NCBI RefSeq assembly: GCF_003945545.1
Contig: NZ_CP029617.1
Location: 6,537,001-6,601,000 of the forward strand
Direction: 5' to 3'
Length of the DNA stretch: 64,000 nucleotides
Origin: Streptomyces sp. WAC 01529
Lineage (GTDB): Bacteria; Actinomycetota; Actinomycetes; Streptomycetales; Streptomycetaceae
Position numbers and translations under genes: made by a program. Positions 44,120 through 53,600 of the stretch are shown here, in pieces (position 1 is the first letter of the stretch; every line of letters begins with the position of its first letter). The notes beneath the pieces are model-generated. The model made no database searches and had not been told where the DNA came from. It was given only the letters and a program-made list of their open reading frames with translations.

Positions 44120-45573
44120 GCGGAGCCTCCGTCCCGCGGGGCGGGCGGGGGCAGCCGGGTCGTCACAGGGTCGTCGAGGGGCTGGTCAACGGAGCGGGGA
44201 CCGGGAGCGGGGCCCACCGGAGGCCCCGCGGGCAGGGACTGCGCGGGCACGGCGGAACCGCTCTCGGCGGCATGTCCGTTGGCGGCGCCACCGTCGGCCG
44301 CCCCGGCTCGCCCGGCACGCGGTTGGCCCGCGCCCGGGTGCGCGCCGCCGTTCGTGGCGAAGGGGCCGCCGCCCGGACCGTACCCGCTTCCCGGCCCGCC
44401 CGGGGCGTACGCGCCGCCTCGCGCCGACAGAGAGGGCAGGGCGGCCGCCAGCGTGTCCATGCGGGCGTCGAGGCGGGCCGCCGCGTCCTGCCAGTGGGCC
44501 GCCGCCGCGTCCCACCGCTCCGTGGCCTCGCGCATGCCGTCCACCGCGTCGCCCGTGCGGCCGGTGCTCGACACCAGGGCCCGCGAGGCCAGTTCGGTCG
44601 CCTTCGCCACCGACTCGGACTTCGTGACGAGCGTCTGCTGCGCGGTGACCAGCGCCTTCAGGGAGGCCTCGACCGTGTCGCCCGCCGCCTTGACGTGGTC
44701 GGCGATCCCGCGGGCCGCGAGCGCGTTGGCCTGGCCCGCCTTCGCCGTCGCCGCGGTGCCGTCGCGCAGGGTGGTGTTGATGCGGTCGGCGGCGGCGCCG
44801 AGCTTCGGCACCTCCGTGGTGAGGGAGAGCGCCGCGTTCTTCAGGGCGTCCGTCGCTTGGCCCACGGACGCCGTGGCCCCGCTGAGCGCCTTGTGGCTCC
44901 GCTCCGCCTTCGCCGACACGTCACGCATCTCCTTGGCGGCCTCCCTCAGCTCCGCGATGAACTGCAGCGGCGACGCGCTGCGGTACGGCGCGAGCAGCAT
45001 CTGCGTACGGGTGAGCACCGACGCCAGCTCGGCGAGGAGCCGCTCCCGTTCCGCCTCCCGCGCCTCGTCCTCGCGCTCGGAGCGCACCCGCACGCGCGCG
45101 TGCCACACCGAGAGCGCCACGAGCAGGGCGATGAGGAGCACGGCCATCAGCGCCACGTTCTCGAACCGGCCGAGCGCCGACAGATGTCCGCCGAAGCCCG
45201 TCTGCCACAACTGGAGGAAGGGACGCGTCGCCTGGTCGGAGTCCTCCTTCGCCAGCTCGCCGTACGCCCGCACGGCCTCCCGCAGGCCGAACCAGGTGAT
45301 CAGGAGCGGAATGAAGACGAGCACCCCGAGGACCGCCTCAAGGAGCCGGTCGCGGCGCCAGGAAGCCTGTTCGGGGGGTGTACGTACGCTCTCCGGTCGT
45401 ACGTACGTCTGCACGAGGTCGACCTCCGCCCAGCTGTCGAGCCGGGTCATCGAGCCCATGTCCCGGTGCAGGGCGGTCAGTTCGGCACCGCGCGGCTCCA
45501 GTGCGGGCAGGGCGGCGAGCCGTCTCAACTCCTTGATGATCAAGGCTTTGTCGAGCAGTTGTGCGGGCGTCAA
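44116..45573 (-). CDS. two-helix membrane protein with long coiled coil
   Basis: 485 residues, TTG start with GGGAGGG 8 bp upstream. Transmembrane helices near 78-97 (LLEAVLGVLVFIPLLITWFG) and 138-157 (FENVALMAVLLIALLVALSV) are followed by a long heptad-rich cytoplasmic region to about 385 (ERERLLAELASVLTRTQML, then alternating Ala/Thr/Lys helices as in apolipoprotein or receptor tails), then a Gly/Pro-rich tail. Two or three helices and a long tail next to a MotB-like gene recall ZorA of the Zorya defence system, but only two helices are clear. Partner of the 163-residue protein. Confidence 0.62.
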   Translation of the reverse strand: MTPAQLLDKALIIKELRRLAALPALEPRGAELTALHRDMGSMTRLDSWAEVDLVQTYVRPESVRTPPEQASWRRDRLLEAVLGVLVFIPLLITWFGLREAVRAYGELAKEDSDQATRPFLQLWQTGFGGHLSALGRFENVALMAVLLIALLVALSVWHARVRVRSEREDEAREAERERLLAELASVLTRTQMLLAPYRSASPLQFIAELREAAKEMRDVSAKAERSHKALSGATASVGQATDALKNAALSLTTEVPKLGAAADRINTTLRDGTAATAKAGQANALAARGIADHVKAAGDTVEASLKALVTAQQTLVTKSESVAKATELASRALVSSTGRTGDAVDGMREATERWDAAAAHWQDAAARLDARMDTLAAALPSLSARGGAYAPGGPGSGYGPGGGPFATNGGAHPGAGQPRAGRAGAADGGAANGHAAESGSAVPAQSLPAGPPVGPAPGPRSVDQPLDDPVTTRLPPPAPRDGGSA

Positions 45574-45636
45574 GCGGGTTCCCTCCCTGGCTCACGGGCG
45601 ACTCGCGGGGCGGCACGCGCGGGGCGCGGCGGTCCT

Positions 45637-47718
45637 CTACCCGAGGACGTCACCCCTGCCACGCCGGTTCCTGCCGTCACGGTTGAGCCGCCGCAACAGC
45701 GCCTCGGCGTCGGTGTGTTCAGGGTCCCACGTCAGACACTTCCCCAGGGCCTCAATGGCCTCATCCCGTTTCCCGCGCCGGTCCAGTTCCACGGCGTGCC
45801 GGAAGGTGCGCTCGGCGAGCAGACCGCGCACCCGTACGTTCGTCGGGTCGTGGTTGTAGGCGCACTTCAGCCACTGCTCGGCGGCGGCGAAGTGTTCCGG
45901 TGACATGTCGGCCATCGCGGCCGTGCAGTGCACGTCGATCATCGCGTCCAGCATGTCGGCGCCGGCCGGTCGGGTCGCCGCGTCCTGCCAGGCGACGTGC
46001 GCGGCCTGCACGGCGTGGTCGTACCGGCCGAGCGACAAGAACGCCTGGGCGCGGGCCAGCTGCCGCTGGGAGGCGTAGTCGAGGGCGGGGGCGGGCTCCG
46101 GGGTGGACGGCTGTGGCTGGGGGTGCGGGTGCGGTGGTGCCGGTGTGGCCGGTGTCGGGGCCGGCCCGGGGGAGGGGCGGTCCAGGTCGGCCAGCAGCTC
46201 CTGCGCCTCGGCGATGATCTCGCGCAGCAGGGCGGTGGCCTCTCCCCGGCGTCCCTGGCGGACGAGCAGCCGCGCCTGTTCCACATCGCGGGCGCCGTGG
46301 TTCGCGTGCTCCCCGGGCGCGCCGCGCCGGGTGGCAGGCTCGCGGGGGTCGCGTACGGCGGTGTGTGCGGGCCGGGGGCCGGGTGCGGCACCCGCGTCTC
46401 GTACGGCACCCGGATCTCGTACGGCACCCGGATCTCGTAGGGCACCCGGATCTCGTACAGCACCCGCCTCTCGTACGACTCTCCCCTCTCGCCCCGCACC
46501 CGAGTCACGGACGCGACGCGCGTCCCGTGCGTCCCCTGCCTCCTTCTCCTCCGCCTCCACCAGCGTCGCCGTCAGCGGCGGTCCGTCGGAGAGGGTGTCC
46601 TGGGTGGGCGCGGCCGGTTCCAGCGGGCCCTCCTCCAGGGCCGAGGGCCCCGAGGACGCCGCGCCGCCCGCCAGCCGCACCGCGTGCTTCAGCGCGCCGA
46701 GCGCCAGCAGCTCCTGCGGCGCCCGCACGCTCCGCTCCCCGAGCCCGGTGACCCGCGAACGCACCTGCTCCATACGGGTGTTGCCGCCCACGAGCAGCAC
46801 CGTGTCCACGTCCGACGAGCCCATCCCCGCCTGGTCGAGCAGCGTCCGCGCCCGGTCGAGGGTGCGCCGCACATGCCGGTCCAGGTACGCGTCGAGGTCG
46901 GGCCGGGTGATCCGCACCCACATCGGGAGCCCCGCGGCGGCCTCCAGGGCGAGCACCGCCGCCTCCGGACCGCCCGGCGACCCGAGCGCCTCCCGCGCCT
47001 CCTGCCCGCGCGCGCGAAGGCCCTGCCACACGGTCGCGGCCATCCCGGTGACCGAGGACGCGCCGCGGTGCGTGCGCAGCAGCCGCACCGCCGAGGACAG
47101 CAGACCCGCGTCGAACGCCCGTCCCCCCGAGGTGGCGCCGCCCTCGTAGCCCAGCGAGCGGAAATGCCCGCGCACACTGCGGACAAGGCCCAGCTCGAAC
47201 CCGTCGTACCCCATGCCGTAGACCAGGCACGTGCCGCTGTCCCGCTCCGTCATGTGGCCGATCACCGCGGCCATGGAGTCGCTGACGAGCCGCACCGGAT
47301 CGAGCCCCGCCTCGCGTGCCGCGTCCCGCAGCGCCGCCCGCTGCGCCGAGCCGAACCGCGCGGGCACGCTGATCACGGTCTGCGCCACCCGCCCTGGCGC
47401 CGCCGCCTCCACCCGCTCCCGCACGGACCGCAGCAGCCGCACCACGACCTGGTCGGCCTCCAGGGACTCGCCCCCGACCCACACCGGACGCCCGCTGCCC
47501 AGGCGGGACTTCAGGCTCGGGAAGGTGACCGGCAGCTCGCCCGTCTCGGCGGGCTCGCACAGGAGCGACGGCTCGTCGTCGGCGCCCGGCTCCAGGCGCC
47601 GCCCCGGCCTGCCCGGCAGCGCGAAGAGCGCCCGCAGCCCCGTGGCGCCGAAGTCGATGCCGAGGCTGACGGGGGCCGCCCCCGGCGCGGGGCGGCCGTC
47701 CCGGCGCGGCTCCGTCAT
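45637..47718 (-). CDS. Hsp70-like protein with C-terminal TPR region
   Basis: 693 residues. The N-terminal 360 residues form an actin-like ATPase domain: VSLGIDFGATGLRALFALPG, TVISVPARFGSAQRAALRDA, CLVYGMGYDGFELGLVRS and VDTVLLVGGNTRMEQVRS. The substrate-binding domain is replaced by a low-complexity segment with imperfect RDPGAV repeats and a Pro/His-rich stretch, and the C-terminus has TPR-like helices (ARAQAFLSLGRYDHAVQAAH ... KRDEAIEALGKCLTWDPEHT). It could be a regulatory or inactive Hsp70 working with the DnaK-like protein encoded upstream (4-bp ATGA overlap). Confidence 0.78.
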   Translation of the reverse strand: MTEPRRDGRPAPGAAPVSLGIDFGATGLRALFALPGRPGRRLEPGADDEPSLLCEPAETGELPVTFPSLKSRLGSGRPVWVGGESLEADQVVVRLLRSVRERVEAAAPGRVAQTVISVPARFGSAQRAALRDAAREAGLDPVRLVSDSMAAVIGHMTERDSGTCLVYGMGYDGFELGLVRSVRGHFRSLGYEGGATSGGRAFDAGLLSSAVRLLRTHRGASSVTGMAATVWQGLRARGQEAREALGSPGGPEAAVLALEAAAGLPMWVRITRPDLDAYLDRHVRRTLDRARTLLDQAGMGSSDVDTVLLVGGNTRMEQVRSRVTGLGERSVRAPQELLALGALKHAVRLAGGAASSGPSALEEGPLEPAAPTQDTLSDGPPLTATLVEAEEKEAGDARDARRVRDSGAGREGRVVREAGAVRDPGALRDPGAVRDPGAVRDAGAAPGPRPAHTAVRDPREPATRRGAPGEHANHGARDVEQARLLVRQGRRGEATALLREIIAEAQELLADLDRPSPGPAPTPATPAPPHPHPQPQPSTPEPAPALDYASQRQLARAQAFLSLGRYDHAVQAAHVAWQDAATRPAGADMLDAMIDVHCTAAMADMSPEHFAAAEQWLKCAYNHDPTNVRVRGLLAERTFRHAVELDRRGKRDEAIEALGKCLTWDPEHTDAEALLRRLNRDGRNRRGRGDVLG
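46399..46488. repeat. five 18-bp tandem repeats inside the Hsp70-like gene
   Basis: Units of TCGTACGGCACCCGGATC, the first two identical and the later ones diverging (46435 has TCGTAG, 46453 GCACCCGCC). On the minus strand they encode the RDPGAV/RDAGA hexapeptide repeats. Length is a multiple of three, so copy-number change would keep frame. Confidence 0.85.
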
Positions 47719-49856
47719 CCGCCGGCCGTCTCTTCGGCGAACCGCAGGATGCCCTCGTAGTCCGGCCGGTCGGGGAGCGCGGGCACCGCACGCTCGGACT
47801 GTGCGACCGCCACCAGGTTGACGAGGTTGCGCGCCTGCTGGGCGGTCTGGATGCCGTTGCCCTGCCGGTGGGCCTGCTTGACGTGCTCGACCGCTTCGTT
47901 GATCTGCCGGACCGTCTCCGGAGGGGCGCCCTCCGAGGCCAGCTCCGCCTGCCGGAACTGGCTCGCCAGACCGCACTGGCGGTACATGTCGTCGATCAGC
48001 AGTTCGGTCAGGCGCTTGTACTCGCCGCTGTCGCCCATCGTGACGGCCCGCTGCGCCTGTTCGATGTCGCGGCGCACCTTCATCGCCTGCACCGGCTCGA
48101 TGTAGGGCCCGTACCGCTTCAGGAAGTGGTCGGCCTCCCGCTCGGCGAAGGCGAGCTGCTCGCGCAGGACCGCGCTGTCCAGCTCGTCCACCGGCTCGGG
48201 CGGCGGGGTGCGCGGCTTCTCCCGGTTCGGGGTGGCCTCAAGGACCATGTCCGTGCCGCGCACGCTGATCTTCACGGTGATGATGCGGTCGGCCGAGTAG
48301 TTGAAGGAGACGTCCACCTGGCGGTTGATCTCGATCTCCTGCGGCAGTTCGAACTCCACCACCCCCTGTTCGTGGTTCTCGCTCGCCACCTTGCTGTCGC
48401 CCTCGTAGACCGGCACCCGGATGCGGCGGCTGTCCGTCGCGTGGAAGGTGCGCTGGCGCGGCTCGGAGAGCGGGTACGGCGAGCCCGCCTCGATGATCTC
48501 GACGAACACGTCACGCTGGCTGCCCTTGATCGCGGCGATGCCCATCGCCATCGGCGTCGACTCGTACAGGCCCGTGTCGCCCTTGGAGCGCCCGTCGGCC
48601 AGGCTCCGGCCGCAGGCCGCGCAGGCGCTCGCCCCGTACTCGTTGACCTTCGCGCACTGCGGGTCCGAGCACTCCACGCCGTGCAGCGTCTCGGCGAGGA
48701 CGCCCGCGCCGAAGGCGACGCACTCCATCGGGTTGATGTTCCTGCGGACCTTGTCCGCGCCGAAGAACCCCTCGACCGCCTCGTACACGGGCCGGGTGAG
48801 CGTGCCGCCGCCCACCAGGAGCACGTCCGAGATGTCGTCGGAGGAGAGTTCGTAGCGCGCCAGGGTCTCCTGGACCAGCGACATCGTGCGGCCCACCAGC
48901 GGCGCGATCATCGCGTTGAACTCGCCGCGCGTCAGCTGCATCTCGACGTCGAGCACGCCGTTCTCGCCCTTGTACGCGGCGGGGATCACGATGTACGTGT
49001 CCTCCAGGTCGTTCAGCTCCCGCTTGGCGCGCTCGGCGGCCTTCTTCGCGTGGAAGAGGAACGCCTTGTCGCCGGAGGGGTCCACGTGGTGCTCCTCGCG
49101 CATCCACGTGATGATGCGCTCCACGATCGCGAGGTCGAAGTCGTCGCCGCCCAGCCAGATGTCGCCCGCCGAGCGCAGCACCTGGAACTGGCTCCTGCCC
49201 TCCTGGTCCTTGACCGCGTTCAGGACGGAGATGTCGAACGTGCCGCCGCCGAGGTCGTAGACGAGGACCCGGCTGCGCGCCCCGCCGGGCTTGTGCAGGC
49301 CGAAGGCGACCGCGGCCGCCGTCGGCTCGTCCACGATCTTCTTCACCACCAGGCCCGCCTTCTCGGCGGCCTCGCGTGTCGCGGCGCGCTGCGCGTCCCG
49401 GAAGTAGGCGGGCACGGTGATCACGGCGTGCGTCACCGGCTCGCCGAGGGTGCGCGAGGCGTCCCGCACCAGCTTGTCCAGGATCACGCTGGAGATCTCG
49501 GCGGGCGTGCGGGCCCGGCCGCCGAGCACCACGTGCGCCCGCGGGTCCTCGTCGGGCCCCGCGACGATCTCGTAGCTCATCCGGTCGCGGGCCTGCGCCA
49601 CCGACGCGTCGGCGAAGTCCCGGCCCATCAGGCGCTTCACGGAGACGATGGTCTCCTTGGGCTGCCTGACCGCCCAGTTCAGCGCGTCCTCGCCGACCAG
49701 CGGCTGGTCCTTGCCGTCGCGGCTCTTGACGCCGACGACCGACGGGGTGAGCCGCTCGCCCTTGCTGTTGGTGAGCACCGCGATGTCCGCGCGGTGCGGA
49801 TCGTGGGCGGCGACCGCGCTGTTGGTGGTGCCGAGGTCGATGCCGATGGCCTTCAT
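47715..49856 (-). CDS. DnaK-like Hsp70 with inserted zinc ribbon
   Basis: 713 residues. ATPase signatures IGIDLGTTNSAVA, VYDLGGGTFDISVL and VLLVGGGTLTRPVYEA are intact. Between the ATPase domain and the substrate-binding domain four cysteines (C396, C401, C412, C415; VECSDPQC and CAACGRS) form a zinc-ribbon-like insertion not found in housekeeping DnaK. The beta substrate domain (VFVEIIEAGSPYPL, VEFELPQEIEINRQVDVSF) is followed by a helical lid and no terminal EEVD-like tail. Encoded next to GrpE and Hsp70-like genes, so it is likely a dedicated chaperone of this cluster. Confidence 0.88.
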   Translation of the reverse strand: MKAIGIDLGTTNSAVAAHDPHRADIAVLTNSKGERLTPSVVGVKSRDGKDQPLVGEDALNWAVRQPKETIVSVKRLMGRDFADASVAQARDRMSYEIVAGPDEDPRAHVVLGGRARTPAEISSVILDKLVRDASRTLGEPVTHAVITVPAYFRDAQRAATREAAEKAGLVVKKIVDEPTAAAVAFGLHKPGGARSRVLVYDLGGGTFDISVLNAVKDQEGRSQFQVLRSAGDIWLGGDDFDLAIVERIITWMREEHHVDPSGDKAFLFHAKKAAERAKRELNDLEDTYIVIPAAYKGENGVLDVEMQLTRGEFNAMIAPLVGRTMSLVQETLARYELSSDDISDVLLVGGGTLTRPVYEAVEGFFGADKVRRNINPMECVAFGAGVLAETLHGVECSDPQCAKVNEYGASACAACGRSLADGRSKGDTGLYESTPMAMGIAAIKGSQRDVFVEIIEAGSPYPLSEPRQRTFHATDSRRIRVPVYEGDSKVASENHEQGVVEFELPQEIEINRQVDVSFNYSADRIITVKISVRGTDMVLEATPNREKPRTPPPEPVDELDSAVLREQLAFAEREADHFLKRYGPYIEPVQAMKVRRDIEQAQRAVTMGDSGEYKRLTELLIDDMYRQCGLASQFRQAELASEGAPPETVRQINEAVEHVKQAHRQGNGIQTAQQARNLVNLVAVAQSERAVPALPDRPDYEGILRFAEETAGG

Positions 49857-50284
49857 TCCCGCTCCGTCCCTTGCTCCGTGCCGCCGTCCGCGGCGACCAC
49901 AACCCGGGCGGCGCGCAGCACTTGCCCCCGGTATCGATACCCGCGCTGCAGGATCTCAAGGACCTCGTCGTCGGCGCTGCCGGGCGGCGCGGCGCGCACC
50001 TCGGTCACCTGGTGCGTCGCCGGTTCGGCCCGCTCGCCGACCCGCCCGAGAGGTTCGAGCCCCTCCTCGGTCAGCGCCGCCTCCAACTGCCCGGCGATCA
50101 GCGCGAGACTCCTTCGGTACGCCTCCACATCGCTCGCCGCGCCGTCCGCCAGGAGCCGGTCGAAGGAGTCGAGTACGTCGGCGCAGCGCAGCAGCAGCCG
50201 TTCGGTGAGCGCCTGATGGGCCGCGTCGCGGGCGGCCAGATCGCGGGCGTGCTCGTAGGCGAGCCGGGCCGTCGGGTCAGACAT
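49853..50284 (-). CDS. GrpE-like nucleotide exchange factor
   Basis: 143 residues with a helical N-terminal part and the GrpE-type head LEPLGRVGERAEPATHQVTE followed by DDEVLEILQRGYRYRGQVLR and AARVVVA. GrpE proteins release ADP from Hsp70; the 4-bp overlap with the DnaK-like gene indicates a dedicated pair. Confidence 0.8.
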   Translation of the reverse strand: MSDPTARLAYEHARDLAARDAAHQALTERLLLRCADVLDSFDRLLADGAASDVEAYRRSLALIAGQLEAALTEEGLEPLGRVGERAEPATHQVTEVRAAPPGSADDEVLEILQRGYRYRGQVLRAARVVVAADGGTEQGTERE

Positions 50285-50657
50285 CGAAGCGGATCAGATC
50301 GTCCAGGAGGCGCGCGGTGGCCTCCGGGAGCGGGCGCTCGGGCTGCTCATCGCTCGGGACGTGCTGCTCCTGGGACGCGGTCTCGGCGGCCAGCCTTCGG
50401 TCGATCTCGTCGGCTGCCAGGGGCAGTTCGGCGTCGGGGTCCACGTCGTACAGGAGCAGGTCGACGAGCATCCTGCGGCGTACGCCGCGCAGCTCGTCCC
50501 ACGCCTGCTGGGTGACCGGCGTCATCAGATGCCGGGCGAGCAGCTCGAAGGAGACGTCCCGCATCTCGGCGTGGGTCGTCCAGGGGGTCACACCGGCCGG
50601 GGCGAGCGCGTCGTAGGGGAAGGGGCCCTCCCAGCTCGCGTCGGGGTCCTTGATCAC
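50277..50657 (-). CDS. 126-residue protein sharing a domain with the CHAT/TPR protein
   Basis: GTG start 50657 overlaps the CHAT/TPR stop by 4 bp; the stop overlaps the GrpE-like start by 8 bp. The segment GPFPYDALAPAGVTPW ... SFELLARHLM ... MLVDLLLYDVD aligns with RAFPYLALRDAGVDPG ... SYALLERGSL ... LQLDALLYRWH inside the 1962-residue protein (about 52530-52720). The pattern of a short helix, loop and amphipathic helix ending in a Leu-Tyr pair is reminiscent of J-domain-like co-chaperones, but no HPD is present. Possible adaptor between the Hsp70 and the CHAT protein; inferred. Confidence 0.6.
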   Translation of the reverse strand: MIKDPDASWEGPFPYDALAPAGVTPWTTHAEMRDVSFELLARHLMTPVTQQAWDELRGVRRRMLVDLLLYDVDPDAELPLAADEIDRRLAAETASQEQHVPSDEQPERPLPEATARLLDDLIRFDV

Positions 50658-53600
50658 GCGACACTGCCTCCTGCTTCGTTCTCGGTGGCCCCGTCCGCGG
50701 GGCTCAGTTCGGTGAGCCAGCGGCGCACCGCGTCGAGGAGCGCCCGCCGGATCCGGCTGTCGGTGGGATCCGCGCGGGTGGCGCGGATCAGATGGTGCAG
50801 CGCCCACAGGATCTCCCCGCCGCGCAGGGCCCGCTCCGCCTTGTCGGTCAACTCCGCCGCCCAGGAGGGCAGATCGTCGACGTCGGGCGGGGTCTCCTGG
50901 CCGTCGCTGCGGATCAGATCGCCCATGCCGCCGACGCCGAGATGCCGGGTGAGCAGCTTCTCCATCTCGTCGAGGGCCTCGCCCAGCGTCTCGCGGTAGC
51001 GGTGCGTCAGGGCCTGTCCGAGGCCCACGTCCAGGAGGTCGAGCGCCTCGTGGAGGAGTTCCAGACGGGCCGGCACCTCGTACGTCCGCTCGTCGAGGGT
51101 GAAGACCAGGGCCCGCGCGAGGTTGTCGCGGGCGTGGCTCGACTCCGGGTTGAGGGCGAGGGCGCGGCGCAGGTCGGCCTCGGCGCCGTACACGTCGCAG
51201 CGCATCCCGTGCTTGGTGCGGGTGTAGCCGCGCCACACCCCGCGCAGGGAGAGCAGCGCCGAGAGCTTGCCGTTCAACTGGCCGAGCAGGTCGCGGTCGA
51301 GGGGGTGCAGGGCGGCGGTGGCCGACTCGACGAGCCTGACGGCCTCGTCGAGGCAGGGGCCGAGCTGGGCGCCCTCCTCGTCGGTGAGGGCCTCGACGCG
51401 GCCGAGGACCGTGCGGATCACGGCCTTCTTCGAGCGGGCCTGCATCCCCGCGTCCCGGGACACCCGCACCAGCTCCCGCCAGTGCTCAAGGGCCTCGTCG
51501 AGTCCGCCGTCGCCGCGCGTCAGGGCGGCCCTGGCGAGCGCGAGCCGTACGTGCACGGCCAGTTCGACGCCGTCCTGGAGGAGGCGGGCGTGCCGGCGCG
51601 GCAGACGTACGTAGGCGGGGTTGCGGCGCAGGAAGTCCTGGCAGTGGCCGCACCCCTCCGTGTGCCCGGCCTCCGACGCGGGCCCCGCGCAGTCGTCCGG
51701 CAGGGTGCTCAGCGTGCGCAGGACCGGCAGGGCGCGCAGGGCGTGCCCGAACTTGCGCACCTCGCACAGGGCGAAGCTCCGCGCCAGCTCGGAGAACGCC
51801 CAGCGCAGCTCGCGCACCGCGTACTCACCGGGGTCCTCGCCCCGCTGGGCCGCCGCGTCCAGGCTCGCCACGAGATCACCGAGCGGCGCCTGGAGCCGCA
51901 GCAGCCGCAGATAGCGCGGACCGCAGGCCAGCGTGGCGCCCGCGCCCGGCACAGACGGCAGGCCGCCCACGTCCTTCAGGACCCGCGCGCCGCCCAGCTC
52001 GGACTCCAGGAGGCCCGCCAACGCCTGGTAGGCGGCGGCCTGTTGGGGGCGGTCCTGCTCGGTGTGCCGCTGCTCGTAGGCCGACAGCTGGCCGAAGAGG
52101 TGCTGGCTCAGCTCCCAGCGCAGCGACGCCATGTCGTCGTGGGTGAGGTCGCGTTCGTAGCAGACGGCGCGCTCGGCACGCCAGCCGTCCCAGTACTCGT
52201 CGTCGCTCAGCAGCGTCGCCCAGTACGCGAGCGCCGCCTCCCAGGCGCCCACCGCGTGTTCCCAGGCGCCGCTCTGTTCGAGCTCCTGCGCCTGCCACAG
52301 CCGCGCCGCGGCCAGTCCGTGCACCACGGCCATGTCACCGGGCGCCTCCCTGAGGCGCCGCTCCCACTCGGCCGCGGCGGCCTCGCGGTCCCGCGCGAGG
52401 AGCAGGAGCAGCGGGGCGTCCCGCGGGAAGCGCTCGCACAGGGTGTCCAGGAGGCCGGGCCCCTCGTCCGGCGAGAGCCCGGCGAGCGCGTCGCGCAGGG
52501 CTTCGGGGGAGTGCCAGCGGTAGAGCAGGGCGTCCAGCTGCAACCGCCGGGCGGGCAGGCGCAGCCGCTCCAGCGCGACACGCTCGTGCCACGACAGGGA
52601 ACCGCGCTCGAGCAGCGCGTACGACGCGTTCTTCACCACGTCCATGGAGGCGCCGGGGTCCACGCCCGCGTCCCGGAGCGCGAGATACGGAAAGGCCCGG
52701 TCCTGTACGGCGAAGGGGTCGGCGACCAGGGGAGTGCTGGTCAGCCCGTCCGCCCAGGGGAGCAGCCCGACCAGCCGCCGCATCCTGCGGCAGCGCACGT
52801 CGGCCCGGTCCAGGACGCCCCGGGCCCGCCCGTACGCCTCGACGGCCGCGCTCCACTTGCCCGCCGCCTCCAGCAACCTCCCCTCGGCGTAGGCCAGATG
52901 GGCGTCGGCGTCCCGGTGCCCCGGGCACTGCCGGAAGGCGTCGGCGGCCCGCTGCCACTCCTGGTGCGCGTCGGCGAGGCGTCCGCGCGCGTAGGCGGCG
53001 ACGGCGGGGGCGTCCCGGTGCGCCCCCAGGGCGCCGGCCTCGGCGGCGGCGCGGGCCCAGTCCCCTTCGGCCTCGGCGAGCCGCACGCGCGCGTACCGCC
53101 CGCGCGCGGCGGCGTCGACGCCGTGCGCCTCCTCCCGCTCCAGCTCCTCGTACGCCTCGACGACGTGCCGCCACGCGGCGCTCCCCTCGGCGCCCTCCTC
53201 GGCGATCCGGGCGCGCGCGTAGCGCCGCCGCGCGGTGACGTCGGCCCAGTGGCCGTCCAGCGCGTCGTAGACGCCGAGCGCGTCCTGCCACCGTCCGTCC
53301 AGTTCGTGGGTGCGGGCGAGGGCGTAGAGGTGGAGGTGGGTGGGTTCGTCCAGCGGGGCGCCGGGGGCGGGGCTCGCTGCCTGGCCGCTCGGCGGCGGAG
53401 GGAACGCCCGGGCGTAGATCTCGCAGGCCCCGCGCCAGTTACCCGCCTCCTCCGCCCGACGGCCCTCGGCCTTGCGGCGGAGGGCGCCCACCGCGCCCTC
53501 GCGGGCCTCGTCCGGCACGCCGGTGAGCAGGCTGAGCACCGCGGTCCAGTCGGCGCGCGAATCGGCGGCCACACGGGCGCGCGCGTACAGGCGCCGGACG

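Noticed and set aside
46399..46488. CRISPR-like array
   Set aside because: Repeats are contiguous with no spacers and lie in frame inside a coding gene.
50045..50065. tRNA-like T-arm sequence (GGTTCGAGCCCC)
   Set aside because: Lies inside the GrpE-like coding frame with no acceptor or anticodon arms around it; no tRNA or rRNA gene was found in the window.
47868..50216. 782-codon plus-strand frame opposite the DnaK and GrpE genes
   Set aside because: Antisense to genes with clear Hsp70 and GrpE motifs; no motifs of its own.
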